DNA of 9,850 nt, from contig JAUVPN010000073.1 of NCBI GenBank assembly GCA_030598645.1, forward strand, positions 1 to 9,850. Direction: 5' to 3'. Below, one piece after another: positions 1 to 6,180 of this stretch. Below the pieces are notes generated by a model. The model saw only the letters and a program-made list of their open reading frames with translations, was not told the origin of the DNA and did not search any database. Position 1 is the stretch's first letter. The number at the start of each line of letters is the position of its first letter. The position numbers and the translations under genes were made by a program. Source of the stretch: Hyphomicrobium sp. (lineage in GTDB: Bacteria > Pseudomonadota > Alphaproteobacteria > Rhizobiales > Hyphomicrobiaceae).

Positions 1-440
1 GTTTCAATGTGCTGCCCTATACCACCGAGGATTTGTCGATCGCTGAACGGCTGTTGGTGGCGGGCTGCGAAGTTTTGATGCCCTGGGGCTCGCCAATCGG
101 CTCCGGACGCGGACTTGCTAACCGCTACGCGTTGCAAAGTTTGCGTGCCTACTGCGGCAGCGTGCCGCTGATCGTCGACGCTGGTATTGGTGCGCCCTCG
201 CATGCAGCCGACGCGATGGAATTGGGGTACGACGCCGTTCTCATAAACACGGCCGTAGCCAAGGCTGGCGATCCCGTCCGGATGGCGGGTGCGTTTGCGA
301 TGGCCGTCGAGGCGGGGCGCGCGGCCTATGAGGCAGGCGTGATGGGTGTGCGCGACATGGCCACGCCGTCAACGCCCGTCGCTGGTACGCCGTTCTTCGA
401 CTTTCCGTCAGTGGTCGATGATCCGGGCAATGGTAAGTGA
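1..440 (+). CDS. thiG: Thiazole synthase ThiG, 3' portion (5' end outside window)
   Basis: ThiG forms the thiazole phosphate ring of thiamine in the cytoplasm. It uses 1-deoxyxylulose-5-phosphate, a dehydroglycine-type imine and the thiocarboxylated carrier ThiS. The reading frame is already open at the window edge (codons from base 3: F-N-V-L-P-Y-T) and stops at TGA 438-440, so about 145 C-terminal residues are present of a family usually near 260. Recognisable ThiG blocks are VLPYTTED, the glycine-rich [12 protein letters not shown] segment, [18 protein letters not shown] and [15 protein letters not shown], which form the phosphate-binding half of the TIM barrel. The catalytic lysine that forms a Schiff base with the sugar substrate lies earlier in the protein and cannot be checked here. 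The gene almost abuts thiE, as in alphaproteobacterial thiCOSGE operons. Any TPP riboswitch would be upstream, outside the window. Confidence 0.95.
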   Translation, partial: FNVLPYTTEDLSIAERLLVAGCEVLMPWGSPIGSGRGLANRYALQSLRAYCGSVPLIVDAGIGAPSHAADAMELGYDAVLINTAVAKAGDPVRMAGAFAMAVEAGRAAYEAGVMGVRDMATPSTPVAGTPFFDFPSVVDDPGNGK

Positions 441-441
441 G

Positions 442-1077
442 ATGCCTGGAGCGTTGAGTGTTTTCTATCCGATTGTACCTGACGTGGATTGGCTACAACG
501 CCTCGTCCCACTGGGCATCCACACTGTCCAGCTGAGGATTAAGGGTGCGGACAGCGCAGAGGTGTGCCGGCAGATCAACGCGAGTCTGAAGGTGACGCGG
601 GATTGTGATTGCCAACTCATCGTCAACGACTATTGGCGCGAGGCGCTTGCGGTCGGCGCTGATTACGTGCACCTCGGGCAGGAAGATTTGGCCGCAGCAG
701 ATCTTGCTGCGATCAAGGGGGCAGGTCTGAGGCTAGGGATCTCGACGCACAGTCCGAAAGAGCTAGAAATAGCCCTCGCCGCAACGCCCGACTACGTGGC
801 GCTAGGCCCGATCTACGAGACGAGGCTCAAAGCAATGGAATGGTCGCCACAGGGGCTTTCCAGCATTTCTGCATGGAAAGCTCGCATCGGCAATCTACCC
901 CTCGTAGCGATAGGCGGAATTACGCCGGAGCGCGCACCGTACGTTCTGGCCGCAGGCGCTCAATCCGTCGCAGTAATCACCGATTTTATGAGTGCTCCGG
1001 ATCCCAAAGAACGTGCCCTTCAGTGGCTACAATGGGCGAACAGCGCGGTACAAAGTGTTAGGTCGGATGACCAATAA
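442..1077 (+). CDS. thiE: Thiamine-phosphate synthase ThiE
   Basis: ThiE joins HMP pyrophosphate and thiazole phosphate to give thiamine monophosphate. It is a cytoplasmic TIM-barrel enzyme of about 211 residues. The family motifs appear in order: VQLRIKG (pyrophosphate-binding Q/R/K), LIVNDYW (Mg-binding ND), VHLGQEDL, LGISTHS, ALGPIYETRLK and VAIGGITPE. The frame stays open far upstream into thiG, so the start must be chosen. ATG 442 sits one base after the thiG stop and places the protein start six residues before FYPIVPDVDW, close to homologues as I remember them. ATG 430 is the alternative, overlapping thiG by 11 bases and adding MVSE. Neither has a strong ribosome binding site (GGTAAG lies just before 442), which suits translational coupling to thiG. 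It is probably the last gene of the thi operon. The family is certain; the exact start is not. Confidence 0.93.
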   Translation: MPGALSVFYPIVPDVDWLQRLVPLGIHTVQLRIKGADSAEVCRQINASLKVTRDCDCQLIVNDYWREALAVGADYVHLGQEDLAAADLAAIKGAGLRLGISTHSPKELEIALAATPDYVALGPIYETRLKAMEWSPQGLSSISAWKARIGNLPLVAIGGITPERAPYVLAAGAQSVAVITDFMSAPDPKERALQWLQWANSAVQSVRSDDQ

Positions 1078-1110
1078 TCGCAGTTAATCATCGAAAAATA
1101 ATGGTGCCCC

Positions 1111-1145
1111 GTCACGCGCTCTCTTGTATTAGCGTGGCGCGTGGC
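1111..1145 (+). other. Hairpin after thiE (possible transcript end of the thi operon)
   Basis: GTCACGCGC at 1111-1119 can pair with GCGCGTGGC at 1137-1145 (nine pairs including one G-U) around a 17-base loop. It lies 34 bases after the thiE stop. An alternative CACGC/GCGTG pairing is nested in it. No T-run follows, so it is not a standard intrinsic terminator. It could protect the 3' end or mark a Rho-dependent end. Confidence 0.3.
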
Positions 1146-1167
1146 CTCAAGTAATCGCTCAAGTTCT

Positions 1168-1183
1168 ATTTTGGCGCCAAAAT
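1168..1183. promoter_or_regulatory. 16-bp perfect palindrome before the CHAD gene, operator-like
   Basis: ATTTTGGCGCCAAAAT is a perfect 16-base palindrome ending 30 bases before the CHAD ATG at 1214. A dyad of this length at this distance is typical of binding sites for dimeric repressors or activators. It has no loop, so it is more likely a DNA site than an RNA hairpin. I cannot name the regulator. It is also visible on both strands, as expected of an operator. Confidence 0.4.
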
Positions 1184-1213
1184 TTCAGTCGCCAGCAGGA
1201 AAGTAGCGCGCGC

Positions 1214-2221
1214 ATGGCGTTCCGATTTAAGCTCGAGGAGCCGTTTGACGATGGTTTCCGCCGGATCGCGCTCGAACAACTCAGGCGTGCCGAGTCACAG
1301 CTTCGCAGCTCGGGTGGCAATGCTGTTGCCATACACGAGACGCGCAAGGCGTTGAAGCGATTGCGTGCGCTCTTGCGTCTTGCGCGCTGCACACTGCGCA
1401 AAGACTCTTTCAAAGAGGCGAACGCACAGGTGCGCGAAGTCGCTGGCATTCTTTCGGGCGCGCGCGATAGCCAGGTGCTACTGGAAACGATCATCAACCT
1501 CGAAGGCGCCTGCGGTCCGGCCGCCAAGGGCGCAGGAGCCACGTTGCGAGAGATGTTGCGGACCGCAAACGGCGGGAACAAGCCCAACGTCGATGCGGCA
1601 ACATCCAAGGCGCTCGAACGGCTTGCCGTTGTAAAGAAGAAGTTTTCGCATTTGGAAATTCTAGGCAGCGGGTTCGAAGCCATCGGACCCGGGCTCGAGG
1701 CGAGCTACCGCCGCGGGCAACGCACATTTCGAGCAACCTATGCTGAGGGCTCAGACGAGAGCTTTCATGAATGGCGCAAGAGCGTGCAACTGCATTGGCG
1801 GCACATGGCGCTATTGTCCAATGCTTGGCCGGACTATTTCGCCGTGCGCGTCAACGAGGCGCGAGCACTATCTCAAATTCTAGGTGACGACCACGATCTT
1901 GCGCTGCTGAAGGCTTTCGTTACAGCCAAGCCGACCGCGCGTATAAGCTCAGCGCAGGCAAACGCAATTGGAAAACTTGCGCACCAGCGCCAGAAGCAGT
2001 TGCGCACCATGGCCCAACCTATCGGGGTGCGGCTTTATGCAGAGGGCGCTAAAGGGCTGCATCGTAGGATGTCGCAATACTGGTTATCAGCGGTGACACT
2101 CAAGCAGCAACCCAAGGCGGCACCACCCTCAAAACCGCCCGACCGCCATCAGATATCCAAGGCACCGAGTGAGACGGCCCCTCCGTTACCCAAGCGCAAA
2201 CAATCAGCCGCAAGGCCTTAA
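1214..2221 (+). CDS. CHAD-domain protein (probable polyphosphate-binding)
   Basis: This is a 335-residue protein with a CHAD domain (conserved histidine alpha-helical domain) over residues about 5-295. The domain is an all-helical, two-lobed fold with basic pockets that bind polyphosphate in studied members. Seen here are the paired signature repeats: HETRKALKRLR at 41-51 with ILSGARDSQVL at 79-89 in the first lobe, and FHEWRKSVQLHWRH at 184-197 with LGDDHDLALL at 223-232 in the second. No signal peptide or membrane segment is visible. Residues from about 298 to the end are rich in Pro, Lys and Ala and look disordered. No CYTH domain is fused and no polyphosphate kinase or phosphatase is adjacent. 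ATG 1214 has AGGAAAG upstream at a rather long spacing of about 12 bases. A 16-bp palindrome just upstream may regulate it. The function in this organism is unknown; polyphosphate binding is inferred from the family. Confidence 0.85.
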   Translation: MAFRFKLEEPFDDGFRRIALEQLRRAESQLRSSGGNAVAIHETRKALKRLRALLRLARCTLRKDSFKEANAQVREVAGILSGARDSQVLLETIINLEGACGPAAKGAGATLREMLRTANGGNKPNVDAATSKALERLAVVKKKFSHLEILGSGFEAIGPGLEASYRRGQRTFRATYAEGSDESFHEWRKSVQLHWRHMALLSNAWPDYFAVRVNEARALSQILGDDHDLALLKAFVTAKPTARISSAQANAIGKLAHQRQKQLRTMAQPIGVRLYAEGAKGLHRRMSQYWLSAVTLKQQPKAAPPSKPPDRHQISKAPSETAPPLPKRKQSAARP

Positions 2222-2298
2222 GTCCTTTGTGCAATCGGCCAACAGCCGCTATGTGACTAGTATATCGCGGACATTCGATTGCCGAGGAAATGTTATCG

Positions 2299-3360
2299 AT
2301 GAATGAGACGAAGACGAGCGCTCAATTCGAGCCCCACCGCGAGGCGTGGCCAAGCGGGCACCCGGATACTCCGCACGGGCGCATTGGTGTCATCTTGCTC
2401 AACCTCGGCACGCCGGATGGGACCGATTATTGGTCCATGCGTCGATACCTTAAGGAATTCCTCTCAGACCGGCGCGTTATCGAAGTGCCACGTTGGAAAT
2501 GGTGGCCTATCCTCAATCTCATCATCTTGACCGTGCGTCCTGGCCGCAAAGGTAAGGACTATGAGACGATCTGGAACAAAGCGCGTGACGAGGGACCGTT
2601 GAAGACGATCACACGCAGCCAGGCTGAGAAACTAGGCAAAGCATTTGCCGATGATCCGCGCGTTGTCGTTGATTGGGGCATGCGCTATGCCAATCCGACC
2701 ACCGATAGCCGCATTCGCGCTCTGAAGGATCAAGGCTGTGACCGAATTCTCTTAGTCCCGCTCTACCCGCAGTATGCTGCGGCGACAACGGCGACAGCCT
2801 GCGACCAGGCCTTTCGCACCTTGATGAAGATGCGTTGGCAGCCAGCGGTGCGCGTTGCGCCCAGCTACCATGATGATCCCGTTTACATCGAAGCCTTGGC
2901 GGCCTCGATGCGCCGCAATCTCGCCAAGCTTGACTTCGAGCCAGAGAAAATCATCGCCACCTTCCACGGTATGCCGCAAGCGTACCTAGAACACGGCGAC
3001 CCTTATCACTGCCAATGCCAGAAGACGTCGCGGCTGTTGCGTTCAACGATGGGTTGGCCCAAGGTCAATTGGTTGACGACTTTCCAATCGCGGTTCGGCA
3101 ACGATCCCTGGCTGCAACCCTATACCGACGAGACGGTGACGCGCCTGGCCAAGGAAGGCGTGAAGCGCTTAGTGCTCGTCGCGCCCGGCTTTTCCGCAGA
3201 TTGTCTTGAGACGCTTGAAGAGCTGAACGTCGAGAACCGGCACTACTTCGAGGAGAATGGCGGGCAAAAGTATGCCTATCTACCGGCGCTCAACGACACT
3301 GAGGAGGGCGAGCGCGTCATAGAAAACGTCGTGAAGCGCGAAATTAAGGGCTGGATTTGA
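2299..3360 (+). CDS. hemH: Ferrochelatase HemH
   Basis: Ferrochelatase inserts Fe2+ into protoporphyrin IX, the last step of protohaem synthesis. Numbering from ATG 2290, key elements are GVILLNLGTPDG near residue 33, the catalytic histidine in ATFHGMP (H226), GDPYH at 236-240 and the catalytic glutamate in SADCLETLEEL (E307). The C-terminal ends normally, giving 353 residues from ATG 2299, a usual bacterial length. I prefer ATG 2299 because GAGGAA (2284-2289) lies nine bases before it. The in-frame ATG 2290 would touch that ribosome binding site and adds only three residues. The cysteines C150, C171, C241, C243 and C305 include a CQC motif, noted because some bacterial ferrochelatases (Caulobacter, Mycobacterium) bind a [2Fe-2S] cluster. 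Cluster binding here is only a possibility. The hydrophobic WWPILNLIILTV stretch (71-82) fits the membrane-facing lip of the active site. It lies 78 bases after the CHAD gene on the same strand. Confidence 0.96.
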   Translation: MNETKTSAQFEPHREAWPSGHPDTPHGRIGVILLNLGTPDGTDYWSMRRYLKEFLSDRRVIEVPRWKWWPILNLIILTVRPGRKGKDYETIWNKARDEGPLKTITRSQAEKLGKAFADDPRVVVDWGMRYANPTTDSRIRALKDQGCDRILLVPLYPQYAAATTATACDQAFRTLMKMRWQPAVRVAPSYHDDPVYIEALAASMRRNLAKLDFEPEKIIATFHGMPQAYLEHGDPYHCQCQKTSRLLRSTMGWPKVNWLTTFQSRFGNDPWLQPYTDETVTRLAKEGVKRLVLVAPGFSADCLETLEELNVENRHYFEENGGQKYAYLPALNDTEEGERVIENVVKREIKGWI

Positions 3361-3427
3361 TATTGTCGAAGTGATTTTCCACCTTCATGCCACTTCATAA
3401 GTTACTGCATTTCAATGCTTTATTTAC

Positions 3428-3434
3428 CCTATAT
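3428..3434 (+). promoter_or_regulatory. Possible -10 element of the SPFH-nfeD operon (RpoH-like)
   Basis: The 130-base AT-rich gap between hemH and the SPFH gene holds CCTATAT at 3428-3434, followed by TTG. This resembles the alphaproteobacterial heat-shock sigma (RpoH) -10 element, and the overlapping TATATT also resembles a sigma-70 -10. It would start transcription near 3440, about 50 bases before ATG 3491. No good -35 (CTTG or TTGACA) sits at the right distance, so this is weak. Elsewhere the gap has only a 6-bp inverted repeat, GAAGTG 3368-3373 with CACTTC 3391-3396. Confidence 0.25.
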
Positions 3435-3490
3435 TTGCGTCTCTAGCTTAACTTGCCCAACAGTTTACTCAATCTGTGAGGCAATTTCCG

Positions 3491-4489
3491 ATGGACCTTG
3501 GGGCACTCAATCCGTTTTCTGGCGGGTTCGAAATCTTTGGCATACTTCTCGTCTTTCTGGTCGTCGCAGCCTTGTGGTCGACGGTCAAGATTGTGCCGCA
3601 GGGCAGCAACTATACAGTCGAAAACTTCGGTCGCTATACGCGCACACTGCAGCCGGGGCTGCACATCCTCATCCCGGTCATGGAGCGCATTGGCGATCGC
3701 ATCAATATGAAGGAGCAGGTGCTCGACATCCCGAGCCAGGACATCATAACCCGAGACAACGCTATGGTGCGTGTCAACGGGGTTACCTTTTTCCAAGTCC
3801 TAAACGCTGCCCGCGCTGCCTACGAAGTCGACGAGCTAGAGATGTCGGTCATCAATCTCACTATGACGAACATTCGTACGGTCATGGGCTCGATGGACCT
3901 CGATCAGCTTCTGTCCAATCGCGATCAGATCAACGCCCAGCTCCTTCACGTTCTCGATCAGGCTACCGAGGCTTGGGGAATCAAGGTCACCCGCATCGAG
4001 ATCAAGGACATCGATCCGCCACGCGATTTGGTCGATAGCATGGCGCGCCAAATGAAGGCTGAGCGCGAAAAGCGTGCCCAGATCTTGGAGGCCGAAGGTC
4101 AGCGCGCCTCTGAGATATTGCGCGCCGAAGGCGACAAACAGTCGGTTGTTCTGGAAGCGGAGGGTCGTCGTGAGGCTGCCTTCCGAGATGCCGAAGCGCG
4201 TGAGCGCGCCGCGGCCGCCGAAGCTAAAGCGACGCAGCTTGTTTCTGATGCTATCGCGGAAGGCAACGTGCAGGCGATCAACTACTTCGTCGCCAACAAC
4301 TACGTGAAGGCACTGGAGTCTCTGGCTAAGGCCCCGAATCAGAAGGTCATTATGATGCCGCTCGAGGCCTCCTCAGTAATAGGCTCGGTTGCGGGTCTTG
4401 CCCAGATCACTTCCGAAGCCTTCGGCAGTGGCGCAAGCGGCACCACGCCACCGCGAGGTTCAGGTCGGGGGAGTGTTCCGCAGACTTGA
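3491..4489 (+). CDS. SPFH/band-7 (stomatin/QmcA-like) membrane protein
   Basis: Members of this family anchor in the inner membrane, oligomerise into large cages or microdomains and often modulate membrane proteases such as FtsH. The 332-residue protein has one N-terminal membrane segment (about residues 13-31), then the SPFH domain (about 32-190) with IVPQGSNYTVENFGRYTRTLQPGLHILIP, a stomatin-type beta strand block with DIPSQDIITRDNAMV and a helical region with GSMDLDQLLSNRDQIN. Next is an Ala/Glu-rich coiled coil (about 186-255) containing four consecutive 11-residue repeats with AEG or AEA at 201, 212, 223 and 234. A C-terminal domain follows, and then a Gly/Ser/Pro tail from about 312. 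ATG 3491 has GAGG at 3478-3481, nine bases upstream. An in-frame GTG at 3476 overlaps that site and is less likely. It is followed by nfeD, the standard partnership. The symbol qmcA would fit by similarity, but I cannot separate it from other stomatin-like paralogues. Confidence 0.92.
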   Translation: MDLGALNPFSGGFEIFGILLVFLVVAALWSTVKIVPQGSNYTVENFGRYTRTLQPGLHILIPVMERIGDRINMKEQVLDIPSQDIITRDNAMVRVNGVTFFQVLNAARAAYEVDELEMSVINLTMTNIRTVMGSMDLDQLLSNRDQINAQLLHVLDQATEAWGIKVTRIEIKDIDPPRDLVDSMARQMKAEREKRAQILEAEGQRASEILRAEGDKQSVVLEAEGRREAAFRDAEARERAAAAEAKATQLVSDAIAEGNVQAINYFVANNYVKALESLAKAPNQKVIMMPLEASSVIGSVAGLAQITSEAFGSGASGTTPPRGSGRGSVPQT

Positions 4490-4508
4490 GCGGGTGCGCA
4501 TGGCATTC

Positions 4509-4534
4509 TGGTCAATTAGACTTCGACCTGACCA
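4509..4534 (+). other. Intercistronic inverted repeat between the SPFH gene and nfeD
   Basis: TGGTCA at 4509-4514 and TGACCA at 4529-4534 form a 6-bp stem with a 14-base loop, 19 bases after the SPFH gene stop and well before the nfeD ribosome binding site. No T-run follows. It could stabilise the upstream message or set the ratio of the two products. It could also be chance. Nothing else stands out in the 112-base gap. Confidence 0.25.
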
Positions 4535-4601
4535 CCGGATGCGATGACGATTGTCGAGGCGTCGTTGCTATGCTCATTAGTTGCAAGGGGAGGGCTGAGT
4601 G

Positions 4602-5057
4602 ATGTCGATAGTCGATTTCCTCTGGAATTTGGGCCTGTGGAACTGGTTCATCCTCGCTGTCATACTGTTCCTATTGGAGACCGTGATCCCCGGCGTCCAC
4701 TTTGTCTGGTTCGGACTAGCAGCCTTCGCCGTAGGTGCGTTGAGCTTCTTCATCGATGTCACTTGGCAATGGCAGCTCGTTATCTTCGCGGCCATAGCGT
4801 GCGCGACTGTGTTCTTCATGCGCCGCTACGCAGCGCCGGACATGTATGGCACCGACGAGCCCGATCTGAATATCCGCGCGGCACAATACATCGGGCGTGA
4901 GGTGCTAGTGGAGGAGGCGATCAGCGGAGGGCGCGGAAAAGTGCGCGTCGGCGACACAGTTTGGCCGGCGCAAGGGTCGGATGCGGCCAAGGGTGCGCGC
5001 GTCAAGATAACGGGCAACAGCGGCACGGTGCTGATAGTAGAGCCGGTAACCGCCTAA
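4602..5057 (+). CDS. NfeD-family membrane protein, partner of the SPFH protein
   Basis: Short NfeD proteins have membrane helices followed by a small soluble OB-fold and are encoded beside SPFH proteins, which they are thought to bind. This 151-residue protein shows hydrophobic segments at about 13-30, 33-51 and 57-73, then a soluble domain from about 95 to 148. The soluble part has the familiar QYIGREVLVEEAI, GGRGKVRVGDTVWPAQG and GARVKITGNSGTVLIVEP strands. The start ATG 4602 is preceded by a strong ribosome binding site (AAGGGGAGGG, 4585-4594) about eight bases upstream. GTG 4599 in frame is the less likely alternative. It lacks the N-terminal ClpP-like protease domain of long NfeD proteins, so it is the truncated/short class typical next to QmcA/stomatin-like genes. 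It is probably cotranscribed with the gene 112 bases upstream. The exact cellular role is not settled for the family. Confidence 0.88.
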   Translation: MSIVDFLWNLGLWNWFILAVILFLLETVIPGVHFVWFGLAAFAVGALSFFIDVTWQWQLVIFAAIACATVFFMRRYAAPDMYGTDEPDLNIRAAQYIGREVLVEEAISGGRGKVRVGDTVWPAQGSDAAKGARVKITGNSGTVLIVEPVTA

Positions 5058-5082
5058 ATGGCGGATCGGCTAACGGTTTTTT
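5041..5082 (+). terminator. Probable intrinsic terminator of the SPFH-nfeD transcript
   Basis: AGCCG (5041-5045) pairs with CGGCT (5067-5071), and inside it CCGCC (5050-5054) pairs with GGCGG (5060-5064) around the loop TAAAT, which contains the nfeD stop codon. Six Ts follow at 5077-5082 after a five-base spacer. The spacer is longer than ideal, but AACCG 5048-5052 with CGGTT 5074-5078 is an alternative stem that would end inside the T-run. It sits between convergent genes. Confidence 0.45.
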
Positions 5083-5084
5083 AG

Positions 5085-5108
5085 CGTGGCCTGCCAGGCC
5101 TATGCCAC
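5085..5108. other. Palindromic hairpin at the convergent nfeD/kdsD junction
   Basis: GGCCTG and CAGGCC flank a single base at 5088-5100, and GTGGC (5085-5089) can also pair with GCCAC (5104-5108). The element covers the kdsD stop codon (CTA on the plus strand, 5100-5102). On the minus strand no T-run follows, so it is not a clear kdsD terminator. It may still act as a 3'-end barrier. Confidence 0.3.
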
Positions 5109-6125
5109 GCCGGCGCGCAGTAGATCGTGCACGTGGACGATGCCGACGGGCTTACCCCGTTCTACAACAAATAAAGCCGTGATGCGCGAGGCATTGATCA
5201 TCTCCAGCGCCGCTGAGGCCAGCATCCTGGGTTTGGCTGTCTTTGGCCGCGCCGTCATGATTTCGGCGGCGCATGCCGTCAAGAGATCCCCACCCATGTG
5301 GCGGCGCAAGTCGCCGTCGGTGACAATACCGATCAGCTTGCCTTTGGCATCGATTATTCCCAGGCAGCCGAAGCTTTTTTGCGTCATTGTGACGAGCGCC
5401 TTGCTCATCGCCTCATTGTCGCGGGCGAGCGGCAAATTGTCCGATTTATGCATTACGTCGCTGACGTACTTGAGGCTCGCACCGAGCGAACCGCCTGGAT
5501 GAAATGTCTTGAAGTCGTGTGCCGTGAACCCCTTAGCTTCCAACAACGCGATCGCTAGGCAGTCACCGATAGCAAGCTGCATGGTTGTCGAAGTGGTTGG
5601 TGCCAGCCCATGAGGGCAGGCTTCTTTCGTGCGAGGCAACTCCAAGGCCACGTCCGATTGCTGCCCAAGCGCAGAATGCGCGCGCGATGTGATAGAGACG
5701 AGTGGCACCGAGAAGCGCCGCGAATATGTGATGAGTGGATTGAGTTCGACCGTCTCGCCCGACCAAGACAGGACCAACATCACGTCGTCGGAGGTGATCA
5801 TCCCCAGGTCGCCGTGGGATGCTTCTGTCGGATGCACGAAGAATGCCGGTGTTCCGGTAGAGGCAAACGTTGCCGCTATCTTCTGCCCGACGTGCCCGCT
5901 CTTGCCGACCCCCGCCACGATAACGCGACCGGCTGCTGCCCGCATCAAGCGTAGCGCTGTTCCAAATGGTCCGCCCAAGGGGCCCGCGAGCGCCTCTCGG
6001 AGCTGCGCCAAGCCCTCACTTTCCAGGTCCAGCGTCCGCATTGCTGAGGCAATTGGCAAGTGAGCGAGCCGCTTGCCACCATCAATGCTTTTGAGTTTGC
6101 GTAAAGTCCCTGCGCCCGCCGTCAT
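5100..6125 (-). CDS. kdsD: Arabinose-5-phosphate isomerase (KdsD/KpsF family)
   Basis: The enzyme interconverts ribulose-5-phosphate and arabinose-5-phosphate, the first step toward Kdo for LPS. The 341-residue protein has a SIS domain (about 40-205, AGVGKSGHVG, HPTEASHGDLGMI, LSWSGETVE) and two CBS domains (about 222-280 and 288-341), the standard architecture. K75, E127, E168 and H209 have exactly the spacing of the catalytic residues K59, E111, E152 and H193 I recall for E. coli KdsD, and HPGGSLG is intact. The frame is open back to base 6464, but the start at 6125 is chosen because GGGGGAG lies seven bases before the ATG and the upstream residues look non-coding. It lies downstream of galU on the same strand. 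It is not inside a capsule cluster in this window, so a housekeeping LPS role is more likely than KpsF. Confidence 0.94.
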   Translation of the reverse strand: MTAGAGTLRKLKSIDGGKRLAHLPIASAMRTLDLESEGLAQLREALAGPLGGPFGTALRLMRAAAGRVIVAGVGKSGHVGQKIAATFASTGTPAFFVHPTEASHGDLGMITSDDVMLVLSWSGETVELNPLITYSRRFSVPLVSITSRAHSALGQQSDVALELPRTKEACPHGLAPTTSTTMQLAIGDCLAIALLEAKGFTAHDFKTFHPGGSLGASLKYVSDVMHKSDNLPLARDNEAMSKALVTMTQKSFGCLGIIDAKGKLIGIVTDGDLRRHMGGDLLTACAAEIMTARPKTAKPRMLASAALEMINASRITALFVVERGKPVGIVHVHDLLRAGVA

Positions 6126-6130
6126 GGCTG

Positions 6131-6138
6131 GTCTCCCC
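6131..6138 (-). promoter_or_regulatory. Ribosome binding site fixing the kdsD start
   Basis: On the minus strand GGGGGAG followed by seven bases precedes ATG at 6125. A second GGGGG run lies further upstream across AATTTT. This strong site is why the shorter kdsD reading is preferred over starts up to 6464. Confidence 0.6.
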
Positions 6139-6153
6139 CAAAATTCCCCCGGC

Positions 6154-6180
6154 GACACGTAAGAGAAAAAGTGTCTTACG
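6154..6180 (-). repeat. Swapped-word inverted repeats in the kdsD leader
   Basis: On the plus strand GACACGTAAG (6154-6163) and GTGTCTTACG (6171-6180) are separated by seven bases. GACAC pairs with GTGTC, and CGTAAG with CTTACG, but the two pairings cross each other. Only one stem can form at a time unless a pseudoknot forms. It ends 28 bases before the kdsD start codon, just upstream of its G-rich ribosome binding site. Confidence 0.35.

Noticed and set aside
1169..1182. Resemblance of TTTTGGCGCCAAAA to a eukaryotic E2F site
   Set aside because: It is a coincidence of a short palindrome in bacterial DNA, so only the dyad symmetry is taken as meaningful.
1159..1683. 174-residue minus-strand open frame antisense to the CHAD gene
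   Set aside because: It is Ser/Arg/Ala-rich with no recognisable domain and lies opposite a clear CHAD coding region. It is a GC-driven shadow.
3407..3418. GCAT-TTCA-ATGC hairpin followed by a T-rich stretch as a hemH terminator
   Set aside because: A four-pair stem is too weak and the T-rich run is broken by A.
3443..3796. 117-residue minus-strand frame over the start of the SPFH gene
   Set aside because: It is opposite the membrane segment and SPFH domain, with no ribosome binding site or family resemblance noted.
5629..6063. 144-residue plus-strand open frame across kdsD
   Set aside because: It is antisense to the catalytic SIS domain of kdsD and its translation has no family features.
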